The translations under genes and the position numbers were made by a program. The notes beneath the pieces were generated by a model. That model made no database searches. It saw nothing but the letters and a program-made list of their open reading frames with translations, and was not told the origin of the DNA. DNA of 5,643 nt, taken from assembly GCA_003560215.1 (NCBI GenBank), contig PWIY01000025.1:1-5643 (forward strand), read 5' to 3'. Shown here in pieces: positions 1 through 4,525 of this stretch (positions within the stretch are counted from its first letter, which is position 1; every line of letters begins with the position of its first letter). This DNA is from Bacteroidales bacterium (GTDB taxonomy: Bacteria; Bacteroidota; Bacteroidia; Bacteroidales; UBA7960).

Positions 1-347
1 CTTTTGCGGCTCATTTTTTCGCACATGGTTTCGACCGGCACCCCTGATAATACTTTGGCCTTGACGCCCATGCACTCCAGGGCCGACTGCAGCGCCATGC
101 TGTTGATGATGGTGGCCAGCATACCCATCTGATCGCCGTGTACGCGATCTACGCCGCTGGCAACGCCCTGCAGCCCGCGGAAGATATTTCCGCCGCCGAG
201 CACAACGGTGGTTTCTACGCCCTGATCGGTCAGTTCCCTGATGTCTGTGGCGTAACTGTTGAGGGCATCTGCATCAATCCCCAGTTTTTTTGATCCCGCC
301 AGCGACTCACCGCTGAGCTTCAGCATGATTCGTTTGTATATTGCCAT
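1..347 (-). CDS. pyrH: UMP kinase (uridylate kinase), 5' part only
   Basis: Bacterial UMP kinase phosphorylates UMP to UDP with ATP in the cytoplasm, the step feeding UTP and CTP synthesis; the family is a hexameric amino-acid-kinase fold, unrelated to eukaryotic UMP/CMP kinase. The first 115 residues are visible and the gene runs off the left edge (the family is about 235-250 aa). Seen: the N-terminal phosphate-binding strand KLSGES (residues 10-15), the glycine loop VVLGGGNIFRG (48-58), and the UMP-binding and hexamer segment DRVHGDQMGMLATIINSMAL (67-86), with Asp72 at the conserved UMP-contact position. Residue 73 is Gln where Tyr or His is common. The ATG at 347 gives the normal family start, MAIYKRIMLKLSGE. 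There is no strong Shine-Dalgarno sequence. The gene is transcribed away from frr, unlike the common co-directional pyrH-frr order. A GC-rich hairpin (364-379) ends 16 nt before the start codon. Confidence 0.95.
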   Translation of the reverse strand, partial: MAIYKRIMLKLSGESLAGSKKLGIDADALNSYATDIRELTDQGVETTVVLGGGNIFRGLQGVASGVDRVHGDQMGMLATIINSMALQSALECMGVKAKVLSGVPVETMCEKMSRK

Positions 348-356
348 ATTCTCTTA

Positions 357-381
357 GTTAGTCGGGGGCTAACGCCCCCTC
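357..381 (+). repeat. Left copy of a 25-bp inverted repeat (pairs with 711-735)
   Basis: The segment consists of GTTAGTC, a 6-bp GGGGGC/GCCCCC stem with loop TAAC, then TC. Its reverse complement recurs at 711-735 with 23 of 25 bases identical; the only differences are two bases in the loop. The left copy sits immediately upstream of the pyrH start codon and would lie in the pyrH leader. Confidence 0.85.
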
Positions 382-512
382 CAGTTAGTCGTGGCTGACG
401 CCACTCCGGTTGGTCGGCGCTTCGCGCCTCCGGTTAACGGGTGCTTCGCACCCTTGGTTGTTGGTTTGTCAGCGCTGCGCGCTGACGGTTGTTGGTTCTG
501 CTGCGAAAGGTA

Positions 513-520
513 CAAATTTT
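513..520 (-). promoter_or_regulatory. Candidate pyrH promoter, Bacteroidota -7-like box
   Basis: On the minus strand this reads AAAATTTG followed by TACC, 7 of 8 to the Bacteroidota -7 consensus TAnnTTTG. No good TTTG-type -33 element is visible at the expected distance. The palindrome at 523-535 lies just upstream. If used, transcription would start near 505-508 and give pyrH a leader of about 160 nt holding five hairpins of the array. It is the closest promoter-like match I found upstream of pyrH, but position and use are inferred. Confidence 0.35.
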
Positions 521-626
521 TTACGTTAGTAACGTGTGGTTGCCTAGTAATGTGTGATCCCTTCGGGATCTAACCAACAATCGCCTGGCCCGTTTCCCAG
601 ACCATTGGCATCTTCCCCAACCCATA

Positions 627-645
627 GCCCATGAGAACCAACAAC
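627..645 (+). repeat. 19-bp direct repeat, copy 1
   Basis: GCCCATGAGAACCAACAAC is present here and again, identical, at 690-708, 63 bp downstream. The repeat ends in the AACCAACAAC linker decamer of the surrounding array. The segment between the copies is pyrimidine-rich and has no convincing stem except a weak ACCA/TGGT pairing around 661-674. Confidence 0.85.
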
Positions 646-689
646 TTCTTCTCTCCGTTTACCAGCCCGTTGGTCTTTTCCTTCCCTCC

Positions 690-708
690 GCCCATGAGAA
701 CCAACAAC
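690..708 (+). repeat. 19-bp direct repeat, copy 2
   Basis: Second exact copy of the 19-mer at 627-645. It abuts the inverted hairpin unit at 711-735, so the array continues without a gap. Confidence 0.85.
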
Positions 709-710
709 CA

Positions 711-735
711 GAGGGGGCGGCAGCCCCCGACTAAC
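711..735 (-). repeat. Right copy of a 25-bp inverted repeat (pairs with 357-381)
   Basis: Reverse complement of 357-381 at 23 of 25 positions. The stem is GGGGGC/GCCCCC (713-718 with 723-728) and the plus-strand loop is GGCA. It is followed by the linker CTAACCAACAATC. This copy lies upstream of the frr promoter box rather than in the frr leader. Confidence 0.85.
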
Positions 736-765
736 CAACAATCATTCTACATCCACATTATTTAT

Positions 766-773
766 TAAATTTG
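766..773 (+). promoter_or_regulatory. frr promoter -7 box (TAAATTTG)
   Basis: TAAATTTG is a full match to the Bacteroidota -7 consensus TAnnTTTG. It lies 26 bp before the frr ATG, which predicts a start near 779-781 and a leader of roughly 20 nt. The -33 region (about 744-747, ATTC) is a poor match to TTTG, so strength is uncertain. Confidence 0.55.
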
Positions 774-799
774 TCTGTACGAACCAAAAATGTCGCAAC

Positions 800-1363
800 A
801 TGAATGAAGATTTGGATTTTTTATTAGCTGAGGCGGACGAAAAGATGGGCAAGTCGATCACCCACCTGGAAAAGGAACTGGCGAAGATCCGGGCTGGGAA
901 GGCCAACCCGCAGATGCTTGAAAGTGTGACGGTTGACTACTATGGCGTTCCCACAAAACTGTCGCAAATGTCAAACATCAATACCCCTGATCCGCGGAAT
1001 ATCCTGGTCCAGCCCTGGGAGAAAAATATGCTGGAGCCTATCGAGAAGGCCATTCAGGCTGCCAACCTGGGGTTCAATCCACAAAATGATGGTACGTTGA
1101 TCCGCATTACGGTACCTCCGCTTACGGAGGAAAGACGTAAGGAGTTGGTGAAAAAGGTCAAAAGTGAGGCGGAGAATTCCAAAGTGAGTATCCGTAACGT
1201 CCGGCGGGAAGTTCTTGATGCTGCCAAAAAGTTGGAAAAGGAGGGGGTTCCGGAGGATGAAATTAAGGTTTTCGAGAGCAAAATCCAGGATCTGACCAAC
1301 AAATTTACCGAGCAGGTGGATAAAATGGTTGAAGGCAAAGAAGCCGACATCATGACCATCTGA
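800..1363 (+). CDS. frr: Ribosome recycling factor
   Basis: RRF binds the post-termination ribosome and, with EF-G and GTP, splits it into subunits so they can start again; it is cytoplasmic and essential in most bacteria. The 187-aa product matches the usual length of about 185. Seen: helix 1 of domain I with KIRAGKANP (residues 29-37), the start of the domain II beta region at DYYGVPTKLSQMSNI, the conserved PPLTEERRKELVKKVK, then NVRREVLDAAKKLEK in the long helix, and the typical C-terminus KEADIMTI. The ATG at 800 gives the normal N-terminus; an ATG at 790 is out of frame. No Shine-Dalgarno sequence is visible, as is normal for Bacteroidota. It looks monocistronic. Its stop codon lies inside the convergent riboflavin kinase gene (14-bp overlap), and no hairpin terminator separates the two. 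Confidence 0.97.
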   Translation: MNEDLDFLLAEADEKMGKSITHLEKELAKIRAGKANPQMLESVTVDYYGVPTKLSQMSNINTPDPRNILVQPWEKNMLEPIEKAIQAANLGFNPQNDGTLIRITVPPLTEERRKELVKKVKSEAENSKVSIRNVRREVLDAAKKLEKEGVPEDEIKVFESKIQDLTNKFTEQVDKMVEGKEADIMTI

Positions 1364-2345
1364 TCCGTTCCTGCATGAAAATAAATTCCTTATCTGCGTT
1401 TTCCGGGGCGAGGTATTGAAGGATGTTGGCGGCCTGGTGACGGTCTTTATCCAGTTGATGCTTCAGGTCTGCCAGTGAACTGAAACGCATCTCGTCCCGT
1501 ATTCTCCCCAGAAATGCGATGGTGGCGAATTCTCCGTAAATTTCTTCACGGAAATCAAAAAGGTGGGCTTCGATGGTAACGTTTTCTGCGTCTATGGTTG
1601 GCCGGATGCCGATATTGATCATGCTGTAATGCCATGTACCTCTCACTCTGACCATCCCGGCATAAGCCCCCTGGGCCGGAAGCACCTTTGAATGGTCCGC
1701 CAGACGCAGGTTGGCAGTCGGGTAACCCAGCGTCCTGCCAATTTTATTCCCTTCAACCACATATCCGCTCAGCGGGTAGGCAAAGCCCATTTCGTGGGCT
1801 GCTTCGGTGAGTTCTCCGGCCTCTATCAAGCCTGTCAGTTTCTTATAGACTTTGTTTTCAGGATCCGTATCCGAAAAGCTTTGGTCTGTCAGTGCACGGA
1901 ATCGGCGATCGTTCTCCATGGTTTTGGTGAGCAAATCCCTGAACCCTGCATTCGACCACATGTCGGCTCCGGGCACCAGCCGCCCTCCTTTTTTCTTCAG
2001 TAACTTCGGGCTTACAGGCCATTCTGCGGGCGATTGTTGCCGGGATCCCGGAAGCGCCCAGGGTAGGATGTACTGATATCCCATTGCGGTCAGCAGCTGT
2101 GCACGTTCTTCCGGTGAAAGCAGAATTTGCCGGTCGGATTCCACCTGGCCTCCGGAAAAATCTTCATAACATATTACAACCAGGATTCCGGAGGTGTCCT
2201 GACCAGCTATTTCGCGGGCGTGCGACAGCAGCAACAGCTGGTGGTCGAGCAAACCGTCAAAACCCGAAAAAACGGTTACCCTGAAGCCCTTGCTTTCAGC
2301 AAGCTGTTCTTCCGTAAAAGGCACGGCAAGCTGTTTTGAATCCAT
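1350..2345 (-). CDS. ribF: RibF-like riboflavin kinase with degenerate FAD synthetase domain
   Basis: Bacterial RibF normally makes FMN from riboflavin (C-terminal kinase) and then FAD (N-terminal FMN adenylyltransferase). With the ATG at 2345 the product is 331 aa. The kinase domain (about residues 190-325) looks intact: SGYVVEGNKIGRTLGYPTAN (PTAN at 209-212 binds Mg-ATP), NIGIRPTID, and EAHLFDF with the expected catalytic Glu259, followed by IYGE and IRDEMRF. The N-terminal domain is recognisable (VFSGFDG at 25-31, VPGADM for the usual VxGxDF) but aberrant. The signature FDGVHxGHQ reads FDGLLDHQ, one residue short, without the first His and the Gly. The usual SSTxIR segment before the kinase is also replaced (ENKVYKKLTGLIEAGEL). 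I infer a riboflavin kinase with doubtful FAD synthetase activity, possibly a paralogue. Alternative starts are 2363 and 2432; the latter adds an unlikely hydrophobic stretch. It is divergent from atpD. Confidence 0.85.
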   Translation of the reverse strand: MDSKQLAVPFTEEQLAESKGFRVTVFSGFDGLLDHQLLLLSHAREIAGQDTSGILVVICYEDFSGGQVESDRQILLSPEERAQLLTAMGYQYILPWALPGSRQQSPAEWPVSPKLLKKKGGRLVPGADMWSNAGFRDLLTKTMENDRRFRALTDQSFSDTDPENKVYKKLTGLIEAGELTEAAHEMGFAYPLSGYVVEGNKIGRTLGYPTANLRLADHSKVLPAQGAYAGMVRVRGTWHYSMINIGIRPTIDAENVTIEAHLFDFREEIYGEFATIAFLGRIRDEMRFSSLADLKHQLDKDRHQAANILQYLAPENADKEFIFMQERIRWS

Positions 2346-2399
2346 GGTGTTATTGGTTGTCATACAATGTCCGGGTGTTACCAATCGTTGACATGGAGG

Positions 2400-2407
2400 T
2401 AAAGTTA
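2400..2407 (-). promoter_or_regulatory. Candidate riboflavin kinase promoter -7 box
   Basis: On the minus strand it reads TAACTTTA, 7 of 8 to TAnnTTTG. It lies about 55 bp before the ATG at 2345. A start near 2393 would exclude the upstream ATG at 2432 and supports a start at 2345 or 2363. No clear -33 element is seen. Confidence 0.35.
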
Positions 2408-2444
2408 TAAAAATAAACGGGCTTCTGATCACACATTTGTTTTA

Positions 2445-2452
2445 AAAATTTG
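2445..2452 (+). promoter_or_regulatory. Candidate atpD promoter -7-like box
   Basis: AAAATTTG is 7 of 8 to TAnnTTTG and is followed by TAC, the same AATTTGTAC arrangement seen on the minus strand at 512-520. The overlapping TACATTCG at 2453-2460 is also 7 of 8. TCTG at 2424-2427 is a weak -33 candidate. Use of this site would give atpD a leader of about 260 nt containing the CCGGTGG repeats. A nearer promoter in the AT-rich 2694-2710 stretch cannot be excluded. Confidence 0.3.
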
Positions 2453-2516
2453 TACATTCGGTAATGAAGGTTTAACTGACAGAAGTGGTGGGATTGCCTG
2501 CGGCTACCAGCCCCTT

Positions 2517-2680
2517 GGATGGTGGCTTATCCGGAGGTACTTTTGTGACACGCCCGGTGGCTTTTCCGGTGGTTTCACCTGAGGCTTTTCAGGGGCCCCT
2601 TTCGGTGACCCATCCGGTGGCCTATCAGGAGACCTCCGGTGGCTGCATCTGCGGCTTCCGGTGGCGGTTTAGGATTCCGG
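2517..2680 (+). repeat. CCGGTGG repeat cluster in the atpD upstream region
   Basis: CCGGTGG occurs exactly five times, at 2554, 2566, 2614, 2636 and 2658; the last three are 22 bp apart. Near-copies are CCGGAGG (2531) and TCGGTGA (2602). Several short stems surround a loop resembling TGGCTTTT: GGAT/ATCC (2517-2532), CCGG/CCGG (2554-2569) and CCTG/CAGG (2578-2593). The sequence is free of stops in the atpD frame, but it is not part of the beta subunit. Together with the promoter region it accounts for the gap between the riboflavin kinase gene and atpD; no gene or RNA I recognise lies there. Confidence 0.6.
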
Positions 2681-2721
2681 CTGTGTTCAGTCTTAATTTC
2701 TTATCATATAAGCACACTGAT

Positions 2722-4248
2722 ATGGGAAAAAAACCAAGCGGACAGGGCAAAGTTTCCCAGGTGATCGGCCCGGTGGTGGATGTGGCTTTTGAGGGGGAGA
2801 AGAATCTTCCGGGAATTTATGAGGCACTGGAGGTGGTGGCCGAAAACGGACGAAAGGTGGTGCTGGAGTGTCAGCAGCATCTCGGAGAGGATACCGTCCG
2901 AACCATTGCCATGCACCCCACCGACGGTCTGGCACGTGGTGTTGAGGTGAAGCGTACCGGAGGCCCGATTACCATGCCCGCCGGTGAGGAGGTAAGGGGT
3001 CGTCTGTTCAATGTGACCGGTGAGCCCATTGACGGACTGGGTCCGGTGGAAACCGATACACGCTATGACATCCACAGTGACCCCCCGGACTATAAAGACC
3101 TGAAAACCGGCGAAGAGGTGATGTTTACGGGTATCAAGGTGATTGACCTTCTGATGCCCTATCCCAAGGGAGGGAAGATCGGGCTGTTTGGCGGTGCCGG
3201 GGTGGGAAAGACCATCCTGATCATGGAGCTGATTCACAATGTGGCCCGCAAATACAAGGGTAAAAGTGTGTTTGCCGGTGTGGGCGAAAGAACCCGTGAG
3301 GGCAATGACCTGCTTCGTGAAATGATTGAGTCCGGAGTGATTGACTACGGGGATGCGTTTCGTAAATCGATGGAAGAGGGCAAATGGGATCTGTCGCTGG
3401 TGGATCGTGAGGCGCTGGCGAATTCACAGGCCACTCTGGTTTTCGGTCAGATGAATGAACCCCCCGGTGCGCGTGCCAGGGTTGCGCTTTCGGGCCTTGC
3501 CATGGCAGAGTATTTTCGTGATGGCGACGGGGAGGGAAAAGGCAATGACATCCTGTTCTTTATTGACAATATTTTCCGTTTTACCCAGGCGGGTTCGGAG
3601 GTTTCGGCCCTGCTGGGGCGGATGCCTTCAGCTGTGGGGTACCAGCCTACACTGGCCACTGAAATGGGTTTGTTGCAGGAGCGGATCACTTCAACCAAGC
3701 GGGGATCGATCACATCGGTGCAGGCCATTTATGTGCCGGCCGATGACCTGACGGATCCCGCACCTGCCACGACCTTTACCCACCTGGACGCCACAACCGT
3801 GCTGAGCCGCAAAATTTTTGAATTGGGTATCTATCCCTCGGTTGACCCTCTTGACTCTGCGTCGCGCCTTCTCTCACCCCATATTGTGAGGGAAAAGCAT
3901 TACCAGGTAGCCCGTGATGTGAAAAGCATCCTGCAGCGCTACAAAGATCTTCAGGATATCATTGCAATTCTTGGTATTGATGAGTTATCTGAAGAAGATC
4001 AGACGGTTGTGAAACGTGCCCGCAGGGTGCAGCGCTTCCTCAGCCAGCCGTTTTTTGTGGCTGAGCAATATACAGGGATTCCGGGGCAGTTTGTGTCTCT
4101 GGAGGACACCATTGATGGGTTTTCGGTGATCCTGAGTGGTGAAATGGACGATTACCCTGAGAGTGCATTCAATCTTGTGGGGAGTATCCGGGAAGTCAGG
4201 GAAAAGTCCGCGAACAACAATCACAATCATACAGGTCATGTTTATTGA
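2722..4248 (+). CDS. atpD: F1F0 ATP synthase subunit beta
   Basis: Catalytic subunit of the F1 head, making ATP from ADP and phosphate with the proton or sodium gradient; cytoplasmic face of the inner membrane. The product is 508 aa. Seen in order: N-terminal barrel starting KVSQVIGPVVDV, P-loop GGAGVGKT (157-164), catalytic Glu189 with Arg190 in GVGERTREGNDL, a Bacteroidota-type insertion FRKSMEEGKWDLSLVD, Walker B Asp282 in FFIDNIFRFTQAGSEV, ALLGRMPSAVGYQPTLA, and DELSEED (420-426) contacting gamma/epsilon. The start at 2722 was chosen because the family begins just there; the reading frame stays open upstream to 2485, but that adds 79 residues of repeat-derived sequence. The C-terminus ends in an unusual Asn/His-rich tail, NNNHNHTGHVY, whose last codons overlap the atpC start by 11 bp, suggesting coupled translation. 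Genes for the other ATP synthase subunits are not in the window. Confidence 0.97.
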   Translation: MGKKPSGQGKVSQVIGPVVDVAFEGEKNLPGIYEALEVVAENGRKVVLECQQHLGEDTVRTIAMHPTDGLARGVEVKRTGGPITMPAGEEVRGRLFNVTGEPIDGLGPVETDTRYDIHSDPPDYKDLKTGEEVMFTGIKVIDLLMPYPKGGKIGLFGGAGVGKTILIMELIHNVARKYKGKSVFAGVGERTREGNDLLREMIESGVIDYGDAFRKSMEEGKWDLSLVDREALANSQATLVFGQMNEPPGARARVALSGLAMAEYFRDGDGEGKGNDILFFIDNIFRFTQAGSEVSALLGRMPSAVGYQPTLATEMGLLQERITSTKRGSITSVQAIYVPADDLTDPAPATTFTHLDATTVLSRKIFELGIYPSVDPLDSASRLLSPHIVREKHYQVARDVKSILQRYKDLQDIIAILGIDELSEEDQTVVKRARRVQRFLSQPFFVAEQYTGIPGQFVSLEDTIDGFSVILSGEMDDYPESAFNLVGSIREVREKSANNNHNHTGHVY

Positions 4249-4477
4249 AGTGATCAGCCCGGAAAAAATTATTTACAGGGGCGAGGTGGGCCTGGTTCAG
4301 ATGCCGGGCGCGATGGGGTCTTTTGAAGTACTGGAGAACCATGCGCACCTGGTTGCATTGCTGGATGCCGGACGTACCAAAATCATCGATGACCTCAGAA
4401 ACACCATTTACCTAACACTTTCAGCGGGTGTTGTACACGTGAAGGACAATCACATTACCATCCTTACGGAAAAGTAA
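4238..4477 (+). CDS. atpC: F1F0 ATP synthase subunit epsilon, short form
   Basis: Epsilon is part of the central stalk that couples rotation to catalysis. The product is only 79 aa and corresponds to the N-terminal beta-sandwich domain: MFIEVISPEKIIYRGEV at the start, then the typical MPGAMGSFEVLENHAHLVALL and a final strand HITILTEK. The C-terminal two-helix domain that inhibits ATP hydrolysis in E. coli (139 aa) is absent; short forms of this kind are known in Bacteroidota and Chlorobi. The ATG at 4238 gives the exact family start and overlaps the end of atpD (stop at 4246-4248) by 11 bp in a different frame, with a weak AGG six bases before the ATG. A longer reading frame back to 4136 lies inside atpD and is rejected. 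The next gene, recJ, starts 48 bp downstream. Confidence 0.95.
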   Translation: MFIEVISPEKIIYRGEVGLVQMPGAMGSFEVLENHAHLVALLDAGRTKIIDDLRNTIYLTLSAGVVHVKDNHITILTEK

Positions 4478-4502
4478 GCCCCAAAACAAGCCTGATTTTT
4501 CT

Positions 4503-4510
4503 TATCTTTA
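4503..4510 (+). promoter_or_regulatory. Candidate recJ promoter -7 box
   Basis: TATCTTTA is 7 of 8 to TAnnTTTG and lies in a T-rich run 15 bp before the recJ ATG. No -33 TTTG is visible. It would give a very short leader. There is no terminator between atpC and recJ, so read-through from atpDC is also possible. Confidence 0.4.
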
Positions 4511-4525
4511 CAGAAAAAACACTAA

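Larger units (their letters stand above)
357..743. repeat. Array of short variable-stem hairpins with GTTGTTGGTT-type linkers
   Basis: This fills the pyrH/frr intergenic region. Perfect short palindromes lie at 364-379 (6-bp stem), 391-404 (5), 416-428 (5), 439-453 (6), 468-486 (8), 523-535 (5), 556-570 (6) and 713-728 (6). Stem sequences differ, while the size and tight 3-4 nt loops are kept. Read on the minus strand, the loops are GTTA, GTCA, GAA, GAA, GCA, ACT (523-535) and GAA; the unit at 713-728 reads GGCA on the plus strand. All except 523-535 are thus C(GNA)G or C(GNNA)G loops. The stems are flanked by GTTAGTC/GTTGGTC-like linkers, with the decamer GTTGTTGGTT (or ATTGTTGGTT) on the plus strand at 457-466 and 488-497 and on the minus strand at 572-581, 636-645, 699-708 and 733-742. 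No protein is encoded. The form resembles REP/BIME-type intergenic repeats, but I cannot assign a named family. Confidence 0.8.

Noticed and set aside
364..570. Rho-independent terminators
   Set aside because: The stems are GC-rich, but the expected T-run does not follow the GC-rich stems on either strand, and no gene ends into the array.
391..741. Two small open frames (391-573 plus, 544-741 minus) in the pyrH/frr gap
   Set aside because: Both translate hairpins and direct repeats (for example a repeated VVGSHG in the minus frame) and look like repeat artefacts, not genes.
357..743. CRISPR array
   Set aside because: Units differ in stem sequence, length and spacing, orientation flips within the array, and there are no regular unique spacers or cas genes.
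1054..1359. Minus-strand open frame of 101 codons opposite frr
   Set aside because: It is antisense to conserved RRF sequence and is Ser/Leu-rich, as expected for a shadow of Glu/Lys-rich coding sequence.
2346..2432. Upstream ATG at 2432 for the riboflavin kinase gene
   Set aside because: It would add 29 residues with no family counterpart and lies upstream of the candidate promoter box at 2400-2407.
2485..2721. In-frame N-terminal extension of 79 codons on the beta subunit
   Set aside because: The family starts at the ATG at 2722; the extension is translated from the CCGGTGG repeat cluster and has no domain or targeting signal.
2704..3237. Minus-strand open frame of 177 codons opposite atpD
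   Set aside because: It is antisense to well-conserved beta-subunit sequence and has no recognisable features.
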